Positions 1-10,861 of a DNA stretch of 64,000 nt are shown here, one piece after another. The notes under the pieces are model-generated. The model was not told where the DNA came from. It worked only from the letters and a program-made list of their open reading frames with translations, and did not search any database. Position numbers and translations under genes: made by a program. How positions within the stretch are numbered: position 1 is the first letter of the stretch; each line of letters opens with the position of its first letter. Origin of the DNA: Gonatopus flavifemur (Eukaryota; Arthropoda; Insecta; Hymenoptera; Dryinidae); the NCBI GenBank assembly GCA_018340375.1, contig JAFFJZ010000014.1, positions 6,014,001 to 6,078,000 on the forward strand, given 5' to 3'.

Positions 1-672
1 TCTTTGCGCCATCTTGCGTTGACTTTGTCTGACTAGCTCATTTGTACCCTTCTTCTGTACGGTGTCCACTCTTTCGCCATCTTGTAATGTCTGTAGCTGT
101 TGCCCGGCGAGCTCGGCTGTTCTGCATAAATGTGTGCACCTTTCCAACGTTAGATTATCTTCACGTAATAAGCGATCTTTCAACTGCGTATTTGGAATGC
201 CACTCACAATTCCATATTTAATCAGACTATCTTTCAGCATACCGAATGCACAATCTATACTCAATTTTTCTGAATCCGTCAAGAAATCTTCGAACGATTC
301 ACCGTTTTCCTGATCACGCTTGGAAAAAATGTGACGACAAACACTCTCGTTCTTTTTCGGTACACAATATTCTTTGAAAGCATTCACCACTGTTTCAAAC
401 TTCGACTGGTCTTCTTCGCTTAATCCAAATGTGTCGAATTTTTCCTGAGCTTCTTCTCCCAAAGTATGTAGTAGTATAGCAACTTTTACTGCATCAGACT
501 TATTTGTACTTTTAGTTGCTAATAGATATATTTTGAACTGTTTATACCATTTTGTCCAGTTTTCTGACACATTCCCGTCAAACGATAACGGTGGTGGCGA
601 TTTCAGATTCAACGCGTTATTTATTGGTACGTTTTGCGCGGCGGCTTGTGCGGCAGGTTGTGTGTTTGCCAT
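1..672 (-). CDS. Retrotransposon Gag, N-terminal part, cut by window edge
   Basis: An uninterrupted frame of 224 codons starts at an ATG at 672 and runs off position 1. The first 20 or so residues are rich in Ala and Gln. They are followed by a Trp/aromatic motif (ENWTKWYKQFKIYLLAT) and a predominantly helical region with Cys residues near positions 110-170. This is how Ty3/gypsy-type Gag proteins in insects usually begin, ahead of a zinc knuckle and the pol domains that would lie outside the window. There are no stops or frameshifts in the visible part, so the copy may be young. It shows no clear similarity to the gag at 19906, so it belongs to a different family. The family call rests on pattern recognition only. 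Confidence 0.7.
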   Translation of the reverse strand, partial: MANTQPAAQAAAQNVPINNALNLKSPPPLSFDGNVSENWTKWYKQFKIYLLATKSTNKSDAVKVAILLHTLGEEAQEKFDTFGLSEEDQSKFETVVNAFKEYCVPKKNESVCRHIFSKRDQENGESFEDFLTDSEKLSIDCAFGMLKDSLIKYGIVSGIPNTQLKDRLLREDNLTLERCTHLCRTAELAGQQLQTLQDGERVDTVQKKGTNELVRQSQRKMAQR

Positions 673-859
673 GTCGTCCTTTTGCGTTTATTACTGACTT
701 TGTATTATATGTCCACGTACGTTCATTTTAATATTTCGAACTTTTCCGACTGCGCCATGTAATAAAAGTAAGACTGTATATTCAAGATATAGTTCATTTA
801 ACACGTGTGCATTGCTCGTTGCCGACATGGACACAGAGCTGTCGCGATCGCCTCTTACA

Positions 860-1895
860 TCAAGAGTCGTGGGGACAGCACATGCCATTCCCCACAAGCA
901 TAGATACATAGATATATATGTATACACATATATGACACTGGTACTTCTTGATGAGCACTCCATTATTGGATCCTATCACAAAACCGTGGTTCTCAAGAAT
1001 CTCAGGTACAGGTTGGGCATTCTTGAATCGTTTGTTGAGTTTCCGTCTCATCTTCTCGTGATATGTTTTATCATAGTACATAATGCCTATGGTTCCAAAA
1101 TTGCTCTTTGCCCAACTGTAGAGTTTTTGGCGCGTCAATATGGCATTTTGAGGTTTGGCAGTCAGACTCGCTCTATATGCTTCTCTCTTGAATGTAGCAT
1201 CAATCCCGTCACAAGCACCTTTACCGTGAGCAGTCGCGCTGTAATGCCATTCAGCGTCAATACTGAAATCTTCTTTGTGCTGAATCAAGTTCGCGATTTG
1301 AAATTTATTTTCGAAATGCTGCTTCGCTCCGTCACTGGTATAAATAACCTTGTTGACTTTTTTCACATTTCGTTGGATTTGACGGATCAACAAAGTCTGA
1401 ATAGCATAAACAGCGGAGGTGTCGTGTTTGGAACTTCCAGATAAGAAAATAAAACTCTTGTGCTCAACAACAGGTCCTTCCTTGGGATAATGAATGGCAG
1501 GAAATACGGTGCACTGATCGTTGTTGAAATGGAATGCTTATGAAGCATCCTGGCGAACATACGCGTAGTTTTCAGAGAAATCAAACGTCACCAGTACTTC
1601 GCCATCGCGGAGATTGTGTTTTCTTTCTTGGATGCGAAGATTTTATTGCTATGAGATGAATGAGTGGGGCTTCAGAATTGTCAGTCTATTGCACAATTCA
1701 AGTATAAAATCATCAATTTTCATGATTTCTGTTCGTAGAGTTGAACGATCCGTTGCAGTCCAAACTGAACATTGAATGTCCGTGATGAATGAATTCTCTA
1801 GTAGATCATTTAATTTCTTCGAAAACTGCGGAACTCCTGGACAATCATCACAGCCATCAAGATAGCAATCAGCCCCAGGTCTTCAACAAATTGAG
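860..1895 (-). pseudogene. DNA-transposon transposase, C-terminal half (broken)
   Basis: Read from about 1895 down to 860, the minus strand gives a protein of a large insect and cnidarian transposon-associated family that I recognise but cannot name. In order it shows a Cys-rich CDDCPG motif near 1860, a VTFDFSENYAYV strand near 1570 (probable first catalytic Asp), an IYTSDGAKQHF block near 1300, and EWHYSATAHGKGACDG near 1220. The last motif is a family hallmark. The frame is broken by a TAA just after the FSENYAYVRQD block and by at least one frameshift near 1800-1890. An intact stretch of 177 codons runs 1393-860. The N-terminal half of the same family lies on the same strand at 6710-7560, so both are probably one gene split by the BEL/Pao element. 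Confidence 0.65.
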
Positions 1896-1954
1896 GCAGT
1901 CTTTGTAGTTCGTTAGTGGTTTTTCTGTATTCGAGGTCAGCTTTTCGGTCGATT

Positions 1955-3141
1955 TTATGTGGACGATTGTTCGTTCGGTGCCGACGACCGTGATATCGCT
2001 GAAGCCACGCAAGAGCAGCTCGTAGATTCACTCCAACGGGGACATTCTCGCCTCCGTAAATGGGCGAGTAATTGCCCCGGTCTTTGAGAAGACATCGACC
2101 CTTCGGATCACGGCTGAGCTACGCCCAAAGATTTGTATTCACAGGATTCAGAGAATAGTTTAGAAGTCTTTGGAATCGTCTGGGATTCCTGTGAAGATAT
2201 CTTTCAATTTCGGGTTGATCGGTCTCCTCATCCTGGACATACGAAGCGAGCTATACTCTAAACCATTGCTATATTATTCGATCCGCTAGGATAGGTAACT
2301 CCTATCGTTGTCACCGCTAAAGTATTGATGCAACAACTATGGCTTCGCAAATGTGACTGGGATGATGAAGTCCCTCCCGATTTATTAACCCAGTGGCATC
2401 GATACTACGAGAATCTTCAATTACTCGAAGTATTAAACATCCCCCGTTGGGTAACCTACGGTTCAGATACCGCGCATGTCAAGATCCATGGATTCTCCGA
2501 CGCTCCAACGGTTGCGTATGCCGCCACCGTTTATCTCCGAATCACGTCCGTAAGTGACGCGATTCACGTCTCACTTCTTGCTGCCAAATCGGTTGTGGCT
2601 CCAGTAAAATCAGTCAGTATACCACGCCTAGAATTGTCTGCAGCACAACTCCTCGCACGACTCATTTCGTATAAATGAAATACACTCCCTACGCCTAACG
2701 CGGAATGTTACTGCTGGACAGATTCGACCGTTACTCTCGCCTGGCTTCACCAGTCTCCATCGCGCTGGGAAACGTTCGTTGCGAATCGTGTTGCGACCAT
2801 TCATACACCCCTTCCCGACGCGACTTGGCATCATGTTACCACGCACGATAACCCGGCGAATTGTGCATCACGAGGCATATCTGCATCTGAATTCACGACA
2901 TTGAATTTATGGTGGTCCGGTCCCTCTTGGCTGAGGACTCCCAATATTCATTTCTCGGACCAATCAGTCTCCACTCCACCCGACGCACTCTTTGAGGAGA
3001 ACCGCGACAAAGTCATGAATAAGTTGACAGCCGAGCAACCATGGGAGCTTGCAACCCGATACTCCTCATGGCCCAAACTTTGAGGAGTAACTGCTTATCT
3101 GTTTCGATTCGTTGAGAAAGCCCGTAGAAGAGCCACTCCTC
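1955..3141 (+). pseudogene. BEL/Pao pol remnant, RT end and RNase H part
   Basis: The frame opens at an FYVDD reverse-transcriptase motif (about 1957) and continues through a FDPLG motif (about 2275), the helix leading to KVLMQQLW (2318), FSDAP (2493), a WTDSTVTLAW RNase H block (about 2712) and DNPANCASRG (about 2850). These are standard BEL/Pao landmarks in the standard order. Stop codons interrupt the frame at about 2091, 2112, 2266, 2287, 2676 and 3080. The 5' part (gag, protease, most of RT) is missing. One base appears lost just before the YVDD motif. The frame continues beyond the inserted palindromic element at 5099. Confidence 0.85.
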
Positions 3142-3145
3142 TTAA

Positions 3146-5094
3146 CCCGTTAAGGACCAAACGTCCGTTTTTTCAACACCTTTTTCAACGACATTTCACG
3201 ATGTCGAATCGGTTGTCAAAAAATTTGCGGATAATTATTTTCAATGTAAAATTATCTGAACTTTCAGAACATGGAAGCAGATTTTCGAAAAAATGCGAAC
3301 TGGGAATGTGATAATCGTTTAAACAGAGAAAAACACGAATTTTTGATTCCAAAAAATTATTATCCGTTTATTTTCGTCTCGAATTAGGGGAGACATACAT
3401 CTAGGGGATGAAATTTCTGCGTCCATGGACCCTGAGCTTCGAAGTATGTGAAATGGTTTTTCGAAATTCAAGATGGCGACACTCAATATGGCAGCTAGAA
3501 ACCAAAATATTTTTGCTTTTTCTTATTTTTCGTATTGGAGCAATATTCCTGAATGAATACGATGTACACACACGTATTATTGGGGTTTTGGGGTTGCTGA
3601 TCACGAATCCGGGGTCAGGTTTGCCAAATTCAATATGGCGGCTCCAAAATGGTGGCCTAAAATTGTTGAAACTGTACGATTCCCATGAAAATCAGTACAT
3701 GGGGGGTTTCGGGATCCCTGATGACTAATCGGAGGTCAGATTCAATGAATTCAAAATGGCGGTTCGAATATGGCAGCAAGGAGTCTCAATTTCCGTCCCT
3801 CCAGTTTTTTGTCAATTTACCGATATTTTCCTCCTCACATAGATGGATCTGAGTATTCTCCGGATCACCGAATACAAATTTCGTGTCAGATCTGCCAAGT
3901 TCAATATGGCGGAGCCAATATGGCTTCGGAAGAGTACTGAAATTATCTCATTTTTTAAGTGTTTCCTGCCGTCGATGTGTTGATCGCCGTTGCCCAACTC
4001 TCACCACGTGGAGGTAAACATTTACAAGAGTCTTTTTTTTTTGTTCCAATTTTTCCTTATTTTTTGTATCAGAAACGAAAAATTGCGAATCTGAAACAAT
4101 TGACGGCTTTGATTACATCCGAAGAATGAACTTGGGTTTCCTCCAGAGTGCTCAAGAAAAACATATGAGGATAAGAATCTAGAAGTGAAAAGATGAAACT
4201 GTGAAAAATTGGAGAGGCAACGAAATATGTAATGACAGTTGAGCAACCGCGGAGGAAACACATAGACGGCAGGAAACACTTGAAAAATGAGACAATTTCA
4301 GTACTCTCTCGAAGCCATATTGCCTCCGCCATATTGTATTCAGCAGATGTGACATCAAATTTGTATTCGGTGATCCGAAAAATACTCAGATCCATCTATG
4401 TGAGGAGGAAAATATCGATAAATTGACAAAAAAACTGGAGGGACGGAAATTGAGACTCCTTGCTGCCATATTCGAACCGCTATTCCAAATTCATAGAATC
4501 TGACCTCCGATTAGTCATCAGGGATTCCGAAACCCCCCATGTACTGATTTTCATGGGAATCGTACAGTTTCAACAATTTTAGGCCGCCATTTTGGAGCCG
4601 CCATATTGAATTTGGCAAATCTGACCCCGGATTCGTGATCAGCGACCCCAAAAACCTGATAATACGTGTGTGTACATCGTATTCATTCAGGAATATTGCT
4701 CAAATACGAAAAATAAGAAAAAGCAAAAATATTTTGGTTTCTAGCTGCCATATCGAGTGTTGCCATCTTGAATTTCGAAAAACCATTCCACATACGTTGA
4801 AGCTCAGGGTCCATGGACGCAGAAATTTCATCCCCTAGATGTATGTCTCCCCTAATTCGAGACGAAAATAAACGGATAATAATTTTTTGGAATCGAAAAT
4901 TCGTGTTTTTTTTCTATTTAAACGATTATAACATCCCCAGTCCGCATTTTCTTGAAAATCTGCTCCCATATTCTGAAAGTTCAGATAATTTTACATTGAA
5001 AATCATTATTCGCAAATTTTTTGACAATCGATTCGACAGCGTAAAAGGTCGTTGAAAAAGGTGTTGAGAAAACGGACGTTTGGTCCTTAACGGG
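3146..5094. mobile_element. Non-autonomous palindromic TTAA element (piggyBac-like)
   Basis: The element begins CCCGTTAAGGACCAAACG and ends with the exact reverse complement. It is flanked on both sides by TTAA (3142-3145 and 5095-5098), the piggyBac-type target duplication; a CCC start also fits that superfamily. The arms of about 837 bp (3146-3982 and 4257-5094) are near-perfect inverted copies around a spacer of about 275 bp, so almost the whole element can fold into one hairpin. There is no transposase. The ORFs inside are mirror images arising from the arms. The arms carry 'AATATGGCGG' and 'GATCACGAATCCGG' motifs like those at 8251-8740 and inside the Transib element. It is inserted in BEL/Pao pol: coding sense reads directly from 3141 to 5099. 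Confidence 0.85.
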
Positions 5095-5098
5095 TTAA

Positions 5099-6405
5099 CC
5101 TGAAAGGACTTGACCTCGACGAAACCGTCAACTCAGCTGCACTCCATGAGTCCGAAATCCAAAACGCAAAAATTCATTGGCTGAGATATGCTCAGAGGAT
5201 GTCATTCCCTGAAGAATTTACTGATCTTAAACATAACCAACCTGTGGAAAAAGGAAGCTCTCTGGCATGTCTGAACCCGTACTTAGACAATGACGGCCTC
5301 ATCCGCATAGGAAGACGGCTCCGTTATTCCGATTTTCCAGGAGCTACAAAACACCCTATAATCCTGAAAATTCACGAAATCCTGTCACTCCTGATCACAC
5401 ATCATCATATCCGAAATCTTCATGCCGGCCCGACGTTAACTCTCGCTACACTCAGAGAGGAATTTTGGATCTTGCGCGCCCGCGCGACAGTTCGAGCAGT
5501 CCTATATCGATGTGTCATTTGTACCCGCGAAGTGGCTGAAATACCGGACCAAATTATGGGAGAATTGCCCAATTGTCGGGTAAATCATACAGCTCGAGCT
5601 CCCGTACACGTAGGGATAGATTATGCCGGTCCTATTATTGTTCGCTCGCGCGCTGGTCGTGGTTCCGAAGTCTTCAAGACATATATTAGTCTGTTCATTT
5701 GCATGACGACGAGAGCCATTCATCTCGAACATGTTGATGGCTATTCTCCAACCTCCTTTTTAGCAGCCTTCGCTCGTTTCACGTCACGACGGGGATGACC
5801 GACTCATATTTATTCGGACAACGGAACCACTCTTCAGGGCGCGAACAAAGAACTGCAGGTGGCACATAAAATGGCTATATCCGACGTAACCTTTCTAAAT
5901 CGATCAACTAGCGAAGGAGTAGCGTGGCATTTTCTCCCCCCAGCTGCTCCACACTCCGGTGGATTATGGGAAGTGGGAGTGCGCAGCGTAAAACACCACC
6001 TCAAGCGCTGTGTTGGAACTCATACCTTGTCATTTTGGGAAATGCCTACGCTTCTCTGCCGCATCGAATCGTGCCTGAATTCGCGCCCGATCGCGGCCAT
6101 ATCAGATTGTTTGGATGACTATCAGGCTTCAACCCCTGGTCACTCCTTGATAGGCGCTCCATTAAGCGCGAACCCTGAGCCTAGCGTCCCCAATCTTAAT
6201 GAAAACCGCCTATCGTGATGGCAACTAGTTCAACGCATCACAGAAGGTTTTTGGCAGTCATGGGTAAAAGACTACCTGCACTCTCTCCAACAGCGGCCGA
6301 AATGGTAGACCGTACAAACGAATGTGACCATTCGAGGCGGGCGGTATGGTTTGTTTTCTCACCTATGCATGCTCTAATTCAAATCAGAGCGCTCAACTAA
6401 TCTAC
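5099..6405 (+). pseudogene. BEL/Pao pol remnant, integrase part
   Basis: This continues the frame interrupted at 3141. It has the stretch before the integrase (LDNDGLIRIGRRL, 5286), the integrase zinc region with HHHIRNLHAG and a C-x2-C, the catalytic-core start VGIDYAGP (5610), YSDNGTTLQGAN (about 5813), the PPAAPHSGGLWE block (5937) and a C-terminal GHSLIGAPL motif (6139). TGA codons interrupt it at about 5796 (after RRG) and 6216 (RLS-stop-W), both where an Arg or similar codon is expected. The 3' end fades out after about 6300, with no LTR recognised. It is a dead copy. The missing 5' half and accumulated stops argue for age. Confidence 0.85.
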
Positions 6406-6709
6406 CTGTATCATAGTACCGCGTTATAGTATCGTTTCAACGATCTCGCTTTTGTACTCCCGTGCGAATACTGGAAACACTCGTCTTCGAATCTTCCAAG
6501 CGACGTCATGATATCGTTTGGTTTTCCAAGAACCACGCGGTGAGAGTTCGTGCACCTTGTGTATTAATTTTGAAAGCTCTTTCGATAAGAGCTTACGATT
6601 TTGAATCGCACGCTCCTCTCGAGGAATAATATCCAACCGTGCGGTTCGCCTCGTGATTCAACTGGCTGACTAGGATAGACCTTTATCGTTCAACCGTAAC
6701 TACGAGTGT

Positions 6710-7560
6710 TCAAATTTTCTCACTACCCTCCTCCTTTCTTTCGATTCCTCGAGCAGAATCACCATCCTTATTATCCTTTTCGGACTTCAATTTCTTCGAT
6801 TTGTTGGCCAAGTATCGCGTTGTATCGAATTCTTGGGCGATTTTTCTCACACTCGAAGGTGATGGGGCGGTAGTCAAAATTTGTAATCTCAATGGATTGT
6901 TGGATTCCAAGGGCGAAAATTTCTGCTTGAGTTCATCCAGCATTCCTTCCAGTTCAATTTCTCTGTTTGAGCGTGTGTAATTAGAACCTTCGTATGTCTC
7001 ATTCTCCACTGGGACATCCATTTCCATCGAACTCTCAATACCATCAATATTTTCACTGATATCATTTGATTCATCAACCACCTCGTCAACTCGTAATTTG
7101 TACGATGAACCCTTTTTCATGCATGCATCACAAATTCTAGAATTCACGGATAGGTGAGGAAATTTCTGCAACATAACCCGCGATATCTTACGTAATCTTC
7201 TACCAATGTGTCCGGCTTTTCTGAATGGATTTGCACATCGGTCCGTTCGAATAATACGTGGTATCGTGTGTGAGATGATCGAATAAATCAGATGACAATA
7301 TGCGAACTCCCAATAAGGTCTTATCAGTTGGAACACGAAAACTTTGAGGTTTAAACGTCGCGAGCATTCATGAAGTGACAACGTGAAATGATACAAAACA
7401 GAAGACGAGAGAAACAATTGACGTTCCAACGAACCAACATGAAATTAGGTTCAGAGATCACAGAACGATACAGCATCAGTTGATAAGAATCGATCCCATG
7501 CATTTGTTCGCTTATTTTCATCTGATTTATTCGATCTCCCAATACATGATGCCGCGAATT
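6710..7560 (-). pseudogene. DNA-transposon transposase, N-terminal half (broken)
   Basis: The clearest part of this 239-codon minus-strand ORF is a RCANPFRKAGH Cys/His segment near 7230, then RICDACMKK near 7130. An acidic linker follows, then EGMLDELKQKF and LRLQILTTAPSPSSVRKI near 6870. This order (CNPF, CxxC, LKxKF, QILT) is the N-terminus of the same insect transposon family whose C-terminus is at 860-1895. It presumably carried the DNA-binding zinc domain. The reading frame ends near 6710 in a Lys/Glu-rich tail. The middle of the protein is absent. An inverted second copy lies at 7580-8060. Confidence 0.55.
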
Positions 7561-7579
7561 CTTCCAAAGGATTGATACT

Positions 7580-8060
7580 CAAATTTATTCAAAGAAGCCG
7601 GACACGGTGTTAGAAATTTACTCAAGACATCGGAGATTATGTTGCAGGAATTTTCTCATTCATGTACGAATTTCCAAATTTGTGTTAGATGTATGAATTA
7701 AGGGTTCCTCGTACAAATTACCAGATAACGAGGTGGTGAATGAATCAAATGATATGAGTGGAGGAATTGAAAGTATTGAGAGTTTGATGAGCATGGACTC
7801 TCACTTGGAGAATGGGACACTCGGAGATGTCAATGAGACGCGCTTGAATAGGGAAATTGAACTAGACGGAATGCTTGATGAACCCGAAGAGAAACTTTTG
7901 ATCTTGTAACCCAACAATCCATTGAGATTACAAGTTTCAACTATCGTCCTGTCATCTTGGGGTGGGAAAAAAATCGTCCAAGAATTCAGTGCAACGCAAT
8001 ATTCAGCCAAAAAATCGAAGGAACTGGAGTCCAAAGCCGAAATTTTACCTGCTAGCACAG
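7580..8060 (+). pseudogene. Inverted second copy of the transposase N-terminus
   Basis: Plus-strand sequence here matches the reverse complement of about 6750-7225, including the motif pair EIELDGMLDE and NNPLRLQ, but with stops and frameshifts (for example TAA at about 7909). The two copies face outwards from a centre near 7560. The region is therefore a large imperfect inverted repeat, either a foldback end or a head-to-head insertion. Confidence 0.55.
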
Positions 8061-8250
8061 GATGTCTATTACTGGAAATTTCGATTTCTTTCATTGGACA
8101 TTTTTTTCATGGCATATAAATGATTGGTCGATTCCGTTGGATCTTCAGTATCAGTAGACACCCTGTAGCAGTGCAAGGAGGGGAAAAACTCTCAAACAAT
8201 TTTGGAGAGAGTAGATGGATTTTATACTAGTAACATAAACAGTAGGATAA

Positions 8251-8740
8251 TCACCATATTGGATTCGTCATCCGCAATTCCGAAAATCTGAGTCCGGATT
8301 TGTGATCAGTGAACCCAAAAACCCCAGTATGACAATGTTTCTACAAATTCGAAAGATTTAGAATTTTTCCGATCACCATATTAGATTGGCCATTTGCAAT
8401 TCCGGAAATCTGAGTCCGCATTCGTGATCAGCGACCACAAAACCCTCAGAATGTTGACGTTTCCATAAATTGAAGCAAATTAGATTTTTTCCGACCTCCA
8501 TATTGGATTCTTCATTTGTAATTCCGGAAATCTGAGTTCAGATTCATCATGAGCGACCCGAAAAACTCCTTTCCCCCATGTTTCAGGGTATTCGGAGTGA
8601 TTCTGAAATTCCGACCGCCATATTGGATTCGACATCTGCAATTCCGGAAATCTGAGTCCGGATTCGTGATCAGCGACCAAAAAACCCTTAGGATGGTAAT
8701 GTTTCCACAAATTGAAGTGGAGTGAAAATTCCAACTGGAT
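8251..8740. repeat. Tandem array, four units of about 121 bp
   Basis: The phrase CCATATTGGATTC or a close variant starts at 8254, 8376, 8498 and 8618 (periods 122, 122 and 120). Each unit also contains CTGAGTCCGGATTCGTGATC followed by AGCGACC and an A-run. A degenerate fifth CCATATTGG is at about 8865. Copies of the same module occur in the palindromic element (about 3600-3780 and 4490-4640) and inside the Transib element (about 27215-27480 and 27940-28030). No coding frame is conserved between units. Confidence 0.85.
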
Positions 8741-10861
8741 GCAATTAATCCGAGATGCTCGAATTGCATGTTCCAATCCACGGAATTATCCAACCCCCGT
8801 GTATCATAGTTTGATGACCGGTTTTGATCATCATCATCACGTTCCCTCTTCGTTTCCGCCACCATATTGGTTAAATAGTCGCCATGTTCGGAAAGTACCA
8901 TAAGACATTGAGAAGTAGACACTTCAACGATAATTTCGAGCCGATCAAACATTTTTCATCTCAAAAATTGAAATGCGCAGGGGGGTGGCCGATCTGACAA
9001 AGAATGCCCCATATATCTTCTTTTTTGGTTATGTTATTCATTCCACATCGTTTTGATACGTACCCGTTACATATTTCGCTCCTCTTTCCGTCTCAAAATA
9101 CAAATATTTCTCGTCTTGTCGTACAGTGACATAGTCATTCGGATGAACCACTGAGAATTGAAGAACTCCCTCATATGTTTTGAGTATTACTTTGAGCGTT
9201 ATCTCGTCTAAATATACACAACAGCCTTGAATTATTAAGCATACATGAGTTCTTTTTTCTACGAATCATATGAATTTTGTACTCTCGTATTTATTCAGTG
9301 CTAGCAATTTGAGACGTGAGGGTCGATCTTGTTTGTTTTCATTCAGCGTCGAGTACCGCGCTTGCATTTCCTATCTCTCTCTCTTTCTCGTGACACTCGT
9401 TGAATCATTCACGTCAGCATATGGCATTGAGTCTCATTGAACACTGTGTGCTCGCGCTTGTGCGCAATGTCTCACTTGTCCACCAACTTGTTTCAACAGG
9501 CTTGGTCGTCATTTCGTTAAACAAGATCTCCCGCCTAACTGTCTCATTTACTCGCACATTTCACACTCCTAATTTTCAAATTTTTTTTTCCTACTTACCG
9601 CGTTTTGTAGCGGCTTTATTGTTTGTCATTCTGGCTTTTTATCCTTCCTCACCTCGTTTTGACACTCGTCTCTCAAATCCAAAGAAAGAAAAAATTTCAC
9701 ACTCAAAATTGAATTCCATAAACTTTCGCTTTTTCCCAGCCGTACGCGCAGTGGAAGCGTGCTGGGCCCATATCCTGTTGAGCTTCTTCCTTCTTCTGAT
9801 AAATACAGCTTTGCTATTTATGTATGCGAAAGTTCATTAATAATAAGTTTTATAATCAACAAGTAGTATAATAACATCGAACGAAACTATTATATTAATA
9901 TTCCACGAAAACCGTCCCTCTTGCGCGATGGTGAACAACGAACTGAACCGTTCCGTCCATCCAGCCGTAACTCAAAACTTGATTCGCTCCAAGACAGCAG
10001 AGAAGGGGAAGGAAGAGAAAAACGCAACCATGGAGGGCGCTCTATTCCAACATTTTGTATTCATCATAACATCGCGATTGAAAAAGTTTGATCTTGATAT
10101 TCAGAAAATCATAGTGAATGATCATAAAAAGAATATTTTATATCACAATAAAACTGAACAACTCCATATGAAGCAATTAGGACTTTAGATCCACATTATT
10201 CTGAGTGATGGTATTTCCGGTGGGGGTTGTTGGATTCCTACCCAACCTATACGCCTAACCTACCTGAGCTATGTCAAAATGTTAGATTCACAGAACAAAA
10301 TACTCCAGATAAACAGGATCTTATGATGACATGAACTTGTAAATCATTCCTCTATATTATCTTCAATGAGAAGGAGAAAATACTTCAAAAAAACTGTGCA
10401 GAAATGTTATATTGTACGTAAAAGCAGAATTTTCATAAATACATATTCGAATTTGTGTATTCTGAGAGGGATTCAGGAATATGACAATATGTATCTTCGA
10501 ACATATATAATGGAAGAGATTTGAAGTTTTGGCCAAGACTGAACTGACCCGAAATATATGAAAACGTATAAAATGTTTATTTGTCTTCATTTGATTTTCT
10601 TATTTCTGTTGCCACCTTAAATGGTCGATTCCTTTAGGAAGAATGAGAAAACAAATGTGAAGATCTTGTACACTCAGAAAAAACCAAACAAATATTTCAA
10701 CACAGATAGTCCATTAATTTCACTTGTTAAAAAGATGAGAGACCAAATAAATTCTCATCGTCTAACTGAAGTACAAGACAAGGGAACATAAAATTGTTCC
10801 TAATGGACTGTCATAGGTATTTCATCCGATGAGCATCTTTATGTTTCAAAAAATTTCAATT
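8741..10861. other. No recognisable gene
   Basis: I see no family signature here. ORFs of 146 codons (9400-9840) and 86 codons (9928-10188) lack recognisable motifs, and their composition follows the local bias. A short CT-rich run lies at about 9373-9392. Confidence 0.5.

Noticed and set aside
3408..4838. Several ORFs of 60-110 codons on both strands (for example 4069-4395 and 4635-4838)
   Set aside because: They are mirror images of each other in the two arms of the palindromic element, not genes.
6424..6636. 70-codon basic minus-strand ORF
   Set aside because: Could be part of the split transposase or of the BEL 3' region, but no family motif is visible.
9400..9840. 146-codon ORF with hydrophobic stretches
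   Set aside because: No conserved motif, no promoter or splice evidence, and composition typical of random T-rich sequence.
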